Assembly (NCBI RefSeq): GCF_000276665.1
Contig: NW_004955436.1
Span: forward strand, 19,322,096 to 19,386,095
DNA from: Chinchilla lanigera
Lineage: Eukaryota; Chordata; Mammalia; Rodentia; Chinchillidae
Direction of reading: 5' to 3'
Length of the DNA stretch: 64,000 nt
This document shows, in pieces, positions 1 to 11,564 of this stretch. Under the pieces are notes generated by a model. That model had not been told where the DNA came from and did no database searches. It worked only from the letters and a program-made list of their open reading frames with translations. The position numbers and the translations under genes are program-made. The stretch's first letter is position 1, and every line of letters starts with the position of its first letter.

Positions 1-1118
1 ATAACATGAACATAAAATGAATTTTTAAAAAAACAGTTGAAAGTGAAGTTTAAAAATATAAATTTTTGGTAATATCTCATCACCAATAGTTTACCTTATT
101 GTATCTGTTAGGAACTAATTTTTCCAATTTACTATCAGATAAAATGATGTTCTTTCATTCATATACAATGTTTGAAATTTTTATACACTAAAGGACAATG
201 GAAGTATACATTTATAAATATTAGTTTGACATAGAGTATTTTGTTATTAGGGTTTAGGAGTTAAAATCTTGGGAAAGAGCTCTGGAGAATAAATTCGAAT
301 TTTTAAATGCATGCAAAGTTAATAAGTGTTGCCCGTATTTTTATTTGTTGTTTCATTTTAGAATATCTTCACATTTACAGAAATGTTCCAAAGATAGTGC
401 AGAGGGTTTCTGTATATATCACACTGTTTTTCCCACTATTTACATCCTATATTGCTATGTCAAATTTGTAACAATTAAGGAATCAATAGTGATGCATATT
501 AATGAACCAACATTGACTTATATGACTAATATATGTGTCTACAATAATTTGTATATACATAAGTCAAGGACCAATATTGATACATAACTAATAACATTAT
601 TAGTAATTATATTTTTATTAAACTAACCCTTATTACATTTATAATAATTAACTAAATTCATGTATTGTTCTAGTTTTGTTAGATTTTATCTGATGTGGCT
701 TAATTTTTCCACAATTTCCTTTCACATTGAAATTTTTCACTTGGTCTCATTTGCTTGAGCTGTGAAATTTCTCAAACTTTTCTTGTTTCTGATAATGCTG
801 ACAGTTTGGGCCACACTGGGTATCTATTTTGTAGAACTTTGCTGAATTTGTATCTTTGCCTTATTTTCAATTATTAGGCTGAAATTTGGTTCAAAAGAGC
901 TAAGTACTTTTCTTAGTATGTTAAGTCAGAAGTGCGTGTGATAGGACTGACATTTCTGATGACACCAACACTGATCACACTTAGACTTGAAGAAGTCGTA
1001 CTATTTTCTAGGCTTCTCCATTGTGCAGTTACCAACATTTATTTCACACCTTCCCATACTGCATTCCTTAGAAAAATATCTCTGAGAATATCACATGCAA
1101 TCCATCTCCCTAAGGGGA
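1..1118. other. AT-rich sequence, nothing recognised
   Basis: No repeat family, RNA gene or coding segment could be recognised. The open frames here (80-82 codons) have no protein-like pattern and no splice or start context, so I treat them as chance. Confidence 0.5.
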
Positions 1119-1489
1119 TGTTAAGGCCTGTGCCTGGATGTCCCCTAAAAGCCTCATGCAGTCACGGGGCAGGCTTCTAGAGTTTATGATTGATCCATGG
1201 TCCAAAACTGGGATTATGGGTGTGAGTGCTATACCCGCCCTGAGGTGTGTAGTTTGCATACTCCCATAAGGGAGGGAAAGAGGCTTGCTCCCAGCTGCCA
1301 CTCCTCCCTTTTGCTCTTGTTGCTTTTGCTGTTTTCCGCTGCCATGATCACACAGCCCTCTGCTACGTGACACTGCCAGCTGATTATGGACTGAAACCTC
1401 CACAAACTGTGAGCTAAATAAACCTTTCCTTCCTTAATTTTGGATGTCAGGTATTTTGCCTCAGCAATGAGAGAAAATTAACTAAAACA
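1119..1489 (+). mobile_element. MaLR (ERVL-MaLR) LTR
   Basis: The LTR runs from TGTTAAGGCCTGTGCCTGGA to ...AACTAAAACA. It has the typical 3' part of rodent MaLR LTRs: GGACTGAAACCTCCACAAAC, then GTGAGCTAAATAAACC (a polyadenylation signal), then GGTATTTTGCCTCAGCAATG. Five other LTRs in the window share this 3' block (ends at 35444, 40536, 49260, 56401 and 63840). It is followed directly by MaLR internal sequence, so it is the 5' LTR of a partial provirus. LTRs of this class carry a Pol II promoter, but there is no sign that this one is active. Confidence 0.8.
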
Positions 1490-2871
1490 GAAATTGGTAC
1501 GAGAAATGGGGTCATTGCTTTGACCATACCTGACCATGTACTTCCAGAGTCTTTGGAAATGGCTTGTGGGAAGTATTTGGAAAGGTTTGCAGATTTCGCA
1601 TGACAGAAAAGCACTAGAACACCTTAGGATGTTCTGTACACGAGATTCTGCTCTGAGCTCAGACCAGAAGGCTGATAGAAATCCCGGCAGTAAAAACCAG
1701 GTTCAGGAGGTTTCCACTAGGGAGAATGACTGCGTTGATTGTTGGAGTCAGATGATGTGTGTTATGGCTTGCCAGAAAGTTTGTCTGTATTTTGTTCATG
1801 TCCAGAGATTTTGCCTGAGACTGAGATTAAGGGCAGTGGGCTAATTAAACTGACAGAAATTTCAAGGCAGTTGAATGTTGAGGCAGAGGCATGGCTATTG
1901 TGGGGGCTTTTAGCCAAATATAGGTTGAGAATCAAGAGCAAAGAGCCCAGCAGGATGATTTAAAATGTTGTGAGTTTGGCCAGAAAGGAAGCTCCAGTAA
2001 AGTTGGGATTGAAAAGACAGAGCTGAGGAGATCTCTATTTCTGAGAAGGAACAGGAGAATAGAGAAGACGGCCTGAGGGCATCACAAGAAGCAGCAATTC
2101 TCCACCCTTTGCAGCCTCAAAACTGGAACGATGAATCACTTTGCTTTGAGAAGGACATAGAACGTCATGTTCCAGAATAGTGGCAGTAGCTGCAACAGAT
2201 TCCAATGGTGGCAGCATAGAGAATTTGTTCCTCAGAATTGGATTCAGAGTGCCCGGTGATCCAGGCACTCGACCCCTATGGCCAAGAGAGGGGAAAGCTT
2301 GGCTACTGTTCCAGGTGGCAGAAGAACTTGGCGTCATCCACGCGGCACTGGTTTTAGGTGCATACAGAATGCAATAGTTCTGAGGCTAAGAAGGTTTCCA
2401 CCTTGATTTCAGAAGGCCTGGGAGGCCAGGCGGTGTGCCCCTGAGAGGGCAGTGTGTGAAGCCGTGAGTGAGAAACCTAAAGTGCAGTGGGAGACCTCAA
2501 GTGCAGTGGGAGACCTCAGCAGGTTAGAAAAGCCAGAAACGTGGATTTTCTAAGGAAATTTGCAAGGAGGGAGCAAAGTGGGCCCAAGAGAGAAGCCCTA
2601 GGAGCTACAACCAATGGAAATGTCATAGGGGTGGAGTCATGTAAGCCCTTTGGAGCTCACAATTTACCACAGATTCTTCAGATGTTCCACATGAAACTAC
2701 AGGACTTAATGTTTTCCCTGCTGGATGTTGGACTTGATTTGGTCCCAGTGCTCTGTATCCCCACTTGTACCTTTTGGAATGGTAATGTTTATCATGTATC
2801 ATTGAATGTCGGAAGTGTTTAACCTTGTTTTCATTTGCAAGTGGCTCACAGCTAAGAGTTTTCCTTGCATC
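1490..2871 (+). mobile_element. MaLR internal region, decayed, non-coding
   Basis: It begins GAAATTGGTACGAGAAATGG directly after the LTR's CA end, matching the start of MaLR internal sequence (GAAATTGGTACCAGGAGTGG type). Further MaLR-like landmarks are a CCTGCTGGATGTTGGACTTG stretch near 2718 and TTGCATCTCAGAG near 2864. MaLR internal regions are non-coding and moved with ERVL help, and the scattered short open frames fit that. A 19-bp unit, AAGTGCAGTGGGAGACCTC, is repeated in tandem near 2480-2520. The segment ends where a 5'-truncated ERVL LTR begins, and no 3' MaLR LTR follows. Confidence 0.7.
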
Positions 2872-3690
2872 TCAGAGGCTGTTGGGAGCTGAGAAAGGCT
2901 GTTGGGAGCTGGTAGAAGCTGGAAGGAGGTATTGGTTCTGTTGGAGGAACTTGTTGTGCTGGCTTTCCTGATGAACTTGGCTGTTTTCATTATCCGAGGA
3001 GCTTAGAACCTTGCTGTCACTGAGAATACCATAACAATATCTCATGCAGGCCTATTTCACAGATCTGGACTGGAAGGCCCAAAGGTCAGTGCTTGAATCT
3101 AGAAAGTTGATGTCAGTGGGATGAAGGATCTGTGCTAGCAGACTGAGGGATCTGCACTGGAGTCAGGAAGCAATATGCAAAGTAAGAACCAGAGATCCCC
3201 AGAAAAGTACCACAGCCATCCTCAGCAACAGTGAGGTCCGGAGCCCTCCAGTGGTGAAGACAGCTGACTTCCCATCAAGAAGGCGATTGCAGGAATCTTC
3301 TCCAGCAGAATGGTAGTGTACCATCTTCCCCTCCACAGGAAGTGATGCCATAGCCAGGAAGTGATGCTCATAGTGAGGGCCAGAGCACCTCGAAAGTGAA
3401 CAGTAGTGCTCTAGGCCTGCTGGACTTTTGAGAGGCATTGTTGTGAGTTCTAGGCCTTCAGCTGAACCCGTGTAGGACATTATAATGGGATCTAGGCCCA
3501 CAACTGGATTCTTGGTCTATAGTGTATGGACCAATTTCCTGCACTCTTTTGTATATAAATTTTTGCATGACTATTATAAATAATCTTATAAAGTATGTGC
3601 TCTGTATTATATTGTCTTCCTTTGCAAAAACCCCAAACCATGACAGCAGAGTACCTGCATGAAAAAAATTCATTACAGAAAATTTAAAAA
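2872..3690 (+). mobile_element. ERVL-type LTR, 5'-truncated, middle segment inverted
   Basis: Compared with the minus-strand copy at 57225-58499, this LTR has three blocks. Block 2872-3028 matches the reverse complement of about 58195-58360 (for example GATGAACTTGGCTGTTTTC). Block 3029-3411 matches 57728-58190 in the same orientation (CATAACAATATCTCATGCAG, GAGGGATCTGCACTGGAG). Block 3412-3690 matches the reverse complement of about 57450-57720 (TTTCCTGCACTCTTTTGTAT). The outer blocks place the LTR on the plus strand and the middle block is flipped. The first ~140 bases of the LTR are missing. The MT2/MLT2-like assignment comes from the TGTAGTGG start of sister copies. Confidence 0.7.
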
Positions 3691-3739
3691 TTTTTAAAAA
3701 CTTTAGAGATGACACGAAGTTTCTCTACATAGGAATGTA

Positions 3740-3953
3740 GGAGTTCTTCCATTCTTACATCTGGTAATCAGAGCAACTTCCGTTGAACATAGCAATATAT
3801 ACTATAACAGTGTTCATTCTTATCATTTTGCTTTGAAACCCTGTATCATTTTTAATGTTTTTGCTTTGTTTTATTTTTGTCTGTGATGTTGGTATTTTGC
3901 TATTGTTCTTTTTTTTCTATTTTCTTAAAATAAAAAAAACAGACATTTTTCTT
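3740..3953 (+). repeat. Family R copy (poly(A)-ended repeat, variant II)
   Basis: It carries the block ATCTGGTAATCAGAGCAACT ... GAAACCCTGTATCATTTTTA ... ending in AAAATAAAAAAAA. Related copies lie at 10745-10985, 11565-11880, 13434-13692, 33365-33745 and, rearranged, 8283-8640. The A-rich end indicates spread by L1-type retroposition. A link to an L1 3' UTR is inferred from the copy at 8.3-8.6 kb. The family name is mine. Confidence 0.6.
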
Positions 3954-4636
3954 AGGAAAACATATTTGATTCTTCAGGTAGTAAGATATTAAATCAGTTG
4001 TATCAGTATATTCTCATGGATATTTATTTTATATTTTTGTAATAACCCATTGCTATATTATTTACTTTACTGATCATATTGTTCCCTCTATGGACATTTA
4101 AAGCACTTTTGGTTGCCTCCTGTCAATTATTCTGTCCCTTTGGCATATTCCAATTTTTTTTTTTATTTTTGGGAATGTTGTTACTATCTGGTATTACAAG
4201 ATGTGTCTAAACTCTCCCTCTCTATATATATATTTATATGTATACACACACATACAATTTGCTAGAATCAGTAATGAAAGAGAAGCTTGTGTCACTGACT
4301 CCATAAACATTTACAGAAAACAAAGAAAGACTGTAAATGCATGCCTGTATTAATAACACAAACACACACATATTCAGAACTTCCTAGAAACCATATCAGG
4401 TCGCCTGTTTATGGAATCAGTGATAAGCCTCTTTCACTACTGATACTAGCAATTTGCATCTTCTTTCTTGTCCCTTATTCCCATGGTTACAATTTTATCT
4501 GTTTCAATGATTTTTTCAACTACCAGTCTGGTTTATAGATTTTTCTCTATCATATTCTTAATTCTAATTCTAATGACTAAAATTTTATCATTGCAAACCA
4601 CATATGATCATACACATTTGTACCCCTTTTTGGTGG
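3954..4636. other. Unassigned sequence with short TA-rich microsatellite
   Basis: No element recognised. A (TA)n/(CA)n-like tract lies at about 4226-4256. Confidence 0.45.
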
Positions 4637-4722
4637 CTTAGTGAGACCCTATCTCAAAATTTAAAAAATGAAAAAGAGGATAAGATGTAGCTCAGTGAAA
4701 AGGAATGGTTTAATACCCAGGC
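4637..4722 (+). mobile_element. B1-dID SINE, 3' fragment, degraded
   Basis: TTAGTGAGACCCTATCTCAA matches the end of a B1 monomer. It is followed by an A-rich linker and a decayed ID half, GATGTAGCTCAGTGAAAAGG. The layout is that of the better copy at 20740-20925. Confidence 0.5.
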
Positions 4723-4859
4723 CTATGAAGTGAATTAATTAATTTGTCATACTTATTTTCATAATATAGCTTTGTCTTTTTTCTCTTCTTAATTTTAAAG
4801 GTAAAAGAATGAAACATAGTAACAGAAACACAAATATTTACAAAATAATACAAAAACAA

Positions 4860-5190
4860 TGCAAACAAAGACCCAATACAGAAATCTGAGATGAATACAC
4901 ACTTCTTAGATAAAAAATACAAATGGCAAATAAATACATGAAAAAATGTTCAACATCATCATCATTCAAGAAATGCAAATTAAAACAATGCTGAGATTCC
5001 ATCTCACTCCAGAAAGAATGGTTATCATCAAGAAATCAACCTATAATAAATGCTGAAATGTCTGGGTAGAAAAAAGAATCCTTTTCCACTGTTGGTGGGA
5101 GTGTAGACCGGTGAAACCACTGTGGAAATCATTTTGAAGATTCCTCAGTAAACTAAGATTAGAGTCCCATTCAGTCCAGCTATTTTCTCT
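4860..5190 (+). mobile_element. L1 fragment (3' end of ORF2), decayed
   Basis: This is a classic L1 ORF2 C-terminal stretch: CATGAAAAAATGTTCAACAT, AAGAAATGCAAATTAAAACA, then CACTGTTGGTGGGAGTGTAG. Reading frames are broken and the element is truncated at both ends. Confidence 0.75.
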
Positions 5191-6119
5191 TATTTTTATG
5201 GCAGAAAGTTTTTTCATGTATTTTCTTTTCCAATCTTCATATTCAATGTTATAAATGTTCTTGAACCTGCTATTTTCATCACATTCTATAAATTTGCTGT
5301 TATATTTTTCTTTTTGTTTATTTCAATATGTTTACATCTCTTGAGACATTTTCTATGACCATGTGGTATTAGAATTTGTTATTTAAATTACAAACTTTTG
5401 GGGATTTTCATGATACATTTGTATTATTGATTTCTAGTGTGATCCTCTTATGATCTAAGAATGCAATTTATGTTATTTCCTGTGGCTTCACAAGCATTTC
5501 AATCTCACAATAGTGTGCACTCAACTTCCAAAAACTGTCAGAAACACAACTTAAGACATGTTAGCACTTTATTCAGTCTGATGAATTTTTGTAGGGAGAA
5601 TTTCACGAGTTATTTCTTTGCCAGTAGGACCAGCTCTCGAGATTATGGATTTTGCTGTGACCTAAATTCTCGGATTCAAGAAGTGGTGTTGTTTTTCCAG
5701 TCTGTGCATGAGATAAGGAAAAGAGCGATGATTTTCAATCGCATTACATGTCAGAGACAAATCCAGAAGCCTAGCTTTCTCTTTCAAGCATTTAAATTTC
5801 TTTTATTAAAATTCATGTTTTTATAGTCTTGGCCCATTCTCTTAATATTTATGAATTCTTAGCAGATGTGTACATAGAGTACTTCTGCTACACTAAAACC
5901 CATCTTGCTATCTGAATCTTAAAATAATTACCCTCATCTATAATGTCAGTTGGAAATATGTTGTACTTTTCATTTTACTATTGTAATTGTATTGTGGCAT
6001 AATATATATGTAGTAAAATTTCCACACTGTAGATGCAGATTTGTGATTTTGAAAAGCTGATTGTAATCATGTAACCTCCACTATAAACAAGGTATAAGAA
6101 GATCTCTTCCTTGTAAATC
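5191..6119. other. Unassigned; holds a 121-codon chance open frame
   Basis: Positions 5250-5500 resemble antisense L1 5' sequence (ATTTCTAGTGTGATCCTCTT), but only weakly. The 121-codon plus-strand frame at 5461-5826 shows no recognisable domain, no signal peptide and no supporting context. I do not call it a gene. Confidence 0.35.
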
Positions 6120-6560
6120 CATTTTTCTCAAATTTATGTTTATCAGAACAATATAGGTATATACAATATTAACATTCATCATAAGGAATTTATGCCTGTA
6201 CATCATACACCTTGATTTATCTTTTCTTTTTCCTCCTATTCCCCTCCCCTCCCTTCAACCCCTCTTTCCCCACTTATTTCAAAAACATTGTTTCCATTTT
6301 AGCCTTCTCTTCTCATTTTTCTTTTCCTTCCTTTCTTTCCTCCTCCTCCCTTCCTACTTTCCCTTTGCTTTGAATAATTTCTTCCTATTTCACAATATTT
6401 ATTGTATAATTTGGATCTTATTCACACATTTAATTTTTCACACCAGAGAAACAGTGCAATATTTACATATGTATGTGTATTTCATTTAAGAGTATGGTCT
6501 CAAGGTCCATCCATTTGGCAATAAAATCTCGTTTATCCTTCTTTATGACTGAGTAGTAGG

Positions 6561-6593
<33 letters not shown>

Positions 6594-7085
6594 GATAGAT
6601 AGAGATTTATAGATTATATATATATTCCTATATATCTTTACCTATATATATATCTTTATCTATATATATATATCTTTATATAGATAGATAGATATAGAGA
6701 GATAGATAGATAGGTGATAGATAGATAGATAGATGATAGATATTTTTATCCATTCCTTGATTGATGGGCATTTGAGCTGTTTCCAAGATTTAGCTATTAA
6801 AAATTGTTGTATTATAAACATGGGTGGCATATGTTGCTGTAATGTGATGCTTTTAATTCTTTTGGGAAGATACCAAGAAAGGTATGGCCAAGTGCAATGT
6901 GATACCTAGTCCAAGCTTTCTGGGGGGAATCTTCACTGATTTCCACAGTGGTTGCACCAGTCTACACTCCCACCAACAGTGGAGAAGGGTTAGTTCCCTT
7001 TTCTCCACAGCCCCACCAACATTTGTTATTGGTTGATTTTTTGATAATGGCCTTTTTTTCTGGAGTGAGATGGACTCCGTGTTGT
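6120..7085 (-). mobile_element. L1, minus strand, 5'-truncated 3' end
   Basis: In plus-strand order it shows a polypyrimidine tract at 6220-6375 (the complement of the L1 3' UTR polypurine tract), then reversed ORF2 3' sequence: AGGTCCATCCATTTGGCAAT, TAAACATGGGTGGCATATGT, CCACAGTGGTTGCACCAGTC, TACACTCCCACCAACAGTGG. A tetranucleotide microsatellite (6558-6745) splits the ORF2 part. The element ends near GGAGTGAGATGGA at about 7076. Confidence 0.85.
6558..6745. repeat. Compound (GATA)n / (TA)n microsatellite
   Basis: TAGATAGATA arrays lie at 6560-6605 and about 6676-6745, flanking a TATATA/CTTTATC-rich middle. The array sits inside the minus-strand L1. Confidence 0.9.
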
Positions 7086-8282
7086 GTAAATAATTTTTCT
7101 GATGCTTAGAATCTATACCCTTATTTTATTTTATCCCTAATCCTAGATATCTATTTATTGTCTTTTTTGTTACTATAATTTACCCACAAAATGAACCACA
7201 GAGCTATATTGTTTTTGTGTTTAACTTATTTCACACAGCATAATGCTTTTAACATTTATTCTCCTTATTTCAATACCATATCAAATCCATCAGAAAATCT
7301 TACTAATCTGTTTCTGCTCCTCAGAAATATTTAGTAACTACCAACTCTTACAAGTTGTTTCTCGCTGCCTATTCTTAGAAAACTGTGTAGCTTCCTGACA
7401 GACAGCCTTATGTTAGCTTTGAATCAATCCAGTATTATCTGTCCTTCACCATAGGCTTTGATCCCCCAAACAGCAGCCAGATTCTTTTCATTTTTCACAG
7501 ATAAGTAATACTGCACTGTTCTGCTGGCTTCAAACTTTCTGTGGATTTCTATTCTTACTTGGGATAACACATTATGGTGTCTAGGGACTTTTCCAAACAT
7601 AACAGCATACCACGTTCCCTTAAATTCCAACTATATTGTCAGTTCATGCTTTTGTCTTTCAATACCAACCTCTTTGTAGGGGTCTCTCTGGAGATATTTT
7701 CCCCTCCACAACTATTTATGTGCCTTGTATATTCTAATCATCTGGACTCAAATGTCATTCTCCAGTCTGTTCCTGGTTACCCTGAGTATACCAAGCACTA
7801 ACCAGATCATTTTTATTTTATGACTTCATTTTAAATCATTCTAATTCTAGATAGTCAGAGTGCTTACTCCTATCTAGAATTAATTTGTTCAATTACTAGT
7901 TCATGGTTTCATTTCAAAAACCCTTCAATACAACATAATTTCTGTGAGAGTGCATTGAAGCCCGAGTTGCTCACAGCCTGATACACATCAGACACCTGTG
8001 ATAGTTAATATACACCCTGACATTTGTTTCTTCAAGTGGCCCACTCACTTTGATAATCTGAAAAAGAGACAAACAGTGGGGAAAACAAATGAAACCAACG
8101 ATTTTATTAGATCAATACAAGTTATACTGTTCTCATGGGAAGAGTAAGAAAAAAACTGAAAGAATATTCAAGTCATTGAATACAAGAATAAAAGAAGTAG
8201 GATATCTATCATTCCTCAATTATTACACAACCATAGGAAAAACTGAAGGAAATAACTATGACAAAGTTGGCTTAGAAAACCT
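7086..8282. other. Unassigned, probably unique sequence
   Basis: No repeat, exon or RNA signal recognised. Open frames of 66-75 codons on both strands overlap without any protein pattern. Confidence 0.4.
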
Positions 8283-8640
8283 CTTGTAAACAAATAAAGA
8301 TGTACAAGATTGATCAAACAAGTAATCATCAACTGTTCCTTTCTGTACAACAATAGAAGACAATAGTACAACTATGTTAGCTATTATGTATACACATATT
8401 TTCATAATTTCCCTTTCTTTCTCTTCTCTTTTTCCACACCCCAGTTGCCTTTTACCTTTGAGCATTTTCCTTTTATCAGTAAGTAATACAACAACCATTG
8501 TTAATTTCCTATAAATTTGTCTGTAACTATGTTTTGTTTGTATTGTTCTTATGCTATTTTGTAAATGGATATCTGTTAATATGTTTTCCTCCTTTTATTT
8601 CTTTAAAGAGAATTAAAACATTTTAAAAAATGCCTCTTGA
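8283..8640. repeat. Family R / L1 3' UTR copy with 5' inversion
   Basis: Positions 8283-8375 are in reverse orientation: their complement reads GAAAGGAACAGTTGATGATTACTT..., matching 13470-13515. Positions 8483-8640 are forward (TAATACAACAACCATTGTTA ... ATGGATATCTGTTAATATG) and end in an A-rich tail. Further into the reversed part there is a purine tract in the complement, as in L1 3' UTRs. A reversed 5' part followed by a forward 3' part with a poly(A) tail is the usual result of twin priming during L1 reverse transcription. Confidence 0.5.
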
Positions 8641-10140
8641 AAGAAACAAATGACCAAAGTACTGTCAGTAACTAGATGTTAATGATATTTAATACTTATT
8701 AAATGTGTAATTTCATTTAAAAATACTCTAAAATGAAAAAATAACAGGTTTGGATAGTTTTACAGGTCAATTTTGTCACATGTTAAAAGAAGAATGTAAC
8801 TTCAATACACTTCCAGAGTTTTGAAGAGGAAATACTCCCAAACTCAATCTATGAAGTCAGCTTTATTCTGATAATGAAACCAGGTAAACATATTTTAAAA
8901 ATGATAGAAAATATTCCTCATGAACATAGACATAAAAATTTCTACACTAAATGCTAGTAAATCAAGTAGAACAAGGGAAAAAATAGTACATTGCAATTAA
9001 ACAAAACGTGGTTGGCTTTTCAAAAAACAATCAATAGATGTATAGAAATTTTATGCTTTTGCAAATTTCACACAACTATTGTAGATATTTAAATAAGGTA
9101 TAAATAAAAGTCATTTCAAAATTTCAATATTGTTAAGATGTCAGTTCTCCCCAAATTGACTTATATATATGACATATAAAATGTAATAGTAATCAAAATC
9201 CCAGTAGGACAGAAACAAACTATTGATAGAAAATGATAAATCTCAAGAAACCTAAATGGAGTCAGGAGTGTAAGAATACCATATTTATATGATTCAGTAT
9301 CTATGACATTTTTACAAAACACACACTGATAGTGACCGAAAAATCATTAATAAAATTATGATTTATGTAGGTGGACAAAGAGCAGGGTTAAGGATTACAA
9401 AGAAGAAAAGAGTGTTTAGAAATAATGCTATCCAAAAGAGATTGGATTGAGGACCCCATAAAGATACCAAATTCTATGCATAGTTAAGACCCTTCTATTA
9501 AAAGACAAAGGGACTACAGATACCATTTGACCCAGCTACTCTACTTCTTGGTATCTTCCCGGATGGTTAAAAGCATCATACCACAGTGATATATCTGTAC
9601 CCATGTTTGTAACAGCACAGTTTATAATAGCTCAAATCTCGAAAATAATCCAAATGTCCATTAACTGATGAATGAATAAAAACAGATGTAGTTTTTTATA
9701 CAATGGAGTTCTACTCAACCATGAAGAAGAATAAACTTGAGACATTTACAGCTAAGTGGATGTAACTTCAGACTATACTCTTAAGTGAAATAAATTTAAT
9801 ACACATGTAAACATTGCATTGTCTCTCTGGTGTGAGAAACTCAAAGTGTAAATAGGAAGCAAAATTTATAATAGATATTGTGAAATAGGAAAAAATTGTT
9901 CAAAAGGAAAGGGAAAGTAGGGAGTAAGGAGGGGAAAATGAAGGAAGGGAAAAATATGAGAAAAGAAGGATAAAATGGAAACAAAGCTTTATAAATTAAG
10001 GAGGAAGGCATTGAAGGGAGAGGAAGGGAATGCAAAAAAAGAGAAATCAAGATATATGATGCACAGGTACAAATTCCCTATGATGCATGTGATCGTTGTG
10101 TATATCTAAGTGGTATCAATAAACTTCATTTTACAAAAAG
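8641..10140 (+). mobile_element. L1, plus strand, decayed ORF2 and 3' UTR
   Basis: Landmarks in order: an ORF2 segment reading EEEILPNSIYEVSFILIMKPG near 8825-8885 (one residue split), GTCAGTTCTCCCCAAATTGA (9139), ACCATTTGACCCAGCTACTC (9521), AATGGAGTTCTACTCAACCA (9703), a 3' UTR polypurine tract (9905-10045) and a weak poly(A)-like end near 10135. Many stops and indels make it a pseudogene copy. Internal deletions are likely because the segment is shorter than a complete ORF2 3' half. Confidence 0.75.
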
Positions 10141-10744
10141 ATCATAGGGTTTGTAAATAACCTACATACATCTATGCACTTTAAATCATCTCTAGATTGC
10201 TCATAATACCCAGTACAATACAAACATTATGCAAGTGTTTATCATACCACATTGCTTAGGGAAAGAGGATAAAAAGAAATTTCTGCATGTGTTCAGGATC
10301 AACGCAATTTATATATGATCTGCAGTTGACTTAACATACAGAGGGTCTACCCTACTAAATATTTGACTCATGATGATAGCTTTGTGGTTGGTTACATGTA
10401 TTGAAACTTATCTAAGTGTAGATTTTCAATATATTACATATACTAGATTTCAATTATATAACAAGATTTTTTAAACTAGATTAAAGTTAGTGTTCCTTAT
10501 AGTATTTTATTCAAAATCTTCTTAAACATAACCATGACTGAGTCAAATTTCCTTCTGTATTTTAACAAATTTATATGAATATTTATACACATCTACTACC
10601 TTACAGAAATTCTATATTTCATATTGTTTCACAATATTGAAAAGAAGTAAAAAATGGAAAACTGAAGTAAATATCCAAAAGTTAGTGATACCTGTAATTC
10701 TTCATATCCTAAGTAAGGAACATTATTTATAAACAGAACCACAA
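10141..10744. other. AT-rich sequence, nothing recognised
   Basis: No repeat family or coding pattern could be assigned. Confidence 0.4.
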
Positions 10745-10985
10745 TGAGATCATTTTCCATGAATTAGCTCAATCAATCTTACATGTCGATATCTGGTTAA
10801 CTGAGTAACCTCTCTGAAGATAACAATATGTAATACAACAACCATTGTTAACTTCTGTATCATTTGTTTTGAAATTCTGTATCATTTGAAATTCTGTATC
10901 ACTTTTATTGCTTTTGTGTTGTTTTAAGTCTTTGTTTTCATCATTTTTTGTTCTTTTCTCTTTAAAATAAAAAAAAAATACAAAT
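10745..10985 (+). repeat. Family R copy, variant II
   Basis: It contains ATATCTGGTTAACTGAGTAA, then GATAACAATATGTAATACAACAACC and AAATTCTGTATCAC, and ends in CTTTAAAATAAAAAAAAAATAC. A short internal duplication (GAAATTCTGTATCA twice at about 10871-10903) is visible. Confidence 0.6.
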
Positions 10986-11564
10986 ATACATAATAGAGCC
11001 TAAAATTTGGGTAGCTTTTATTTTTGTTGCTGGTTTGCTCTTATTTTGTTTTCCTTTTGTGAGGAAGACCTGTTATCAAAAAATGAAAAATCACATGGCT
11101 TTCAAGCCTCATCCATAGCATTGTTGCTAGGTAACAAAGAACCAACAATCTGGAAACCCTGAGGGATAAGAACTTGAATACAAGATTAGAAATTCATCAA
11201 AACAAATTCTGACAGTGATCACTTCTCTCAGCACCTATCAAGGATGTGGTCATCCTTATGAGAGTGCTCTCTGTTGTGGGCACAAGGAAAAGTTTATATG
11301 CAGCAGCAGATTTATCATGAAACCAATGAGGCATAGTCAAAGCCTACTTTTTGCTTGAGTTTCAAGTTCTGCAAATTTGGATTCATGCCTTATTAAGCAG
11401 GTTAGGCAACCTCAGGAATAAAACTTGAAAAATAAATAAGTGCTATATTGAGACATTTTCAAGAAGAAGAGGAATTGACAGACCATAATAGCAGTAGGCC
11501 AGGCACTGAGGCATGAAAATTACTTAATTGAAGATTGCAGTAAGAAATATGGTTCTAGCATGTG
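10986..11564. other. Unassigned sequence
   Basis: Nothing firm. A short GGCCAGGCACTGAGGCATG at about 11497 recalls the start of a B1, but the match is too short to call. Confidence 0.4.

Noticed and set aside
5461..5826. 121-codon plus-strand open frame
   Set aside because: No domain, signal or splice context. The composition is that of AT-rich random sequence and the frame has no neighbours that support it.
6558..6745. CRISPR-like or other spaced repeat array
   Set aside because: The repeat unit is 4 bp and contiguous, an ordinary microsatellite. No spaced direct repeats were seen anywhere in the window.
8089..8289. 66-codon basic open frame
   Set aside because: It overlaps the inverted family R / L1-like segment and is probably antisense to it. 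No domain recognisable.
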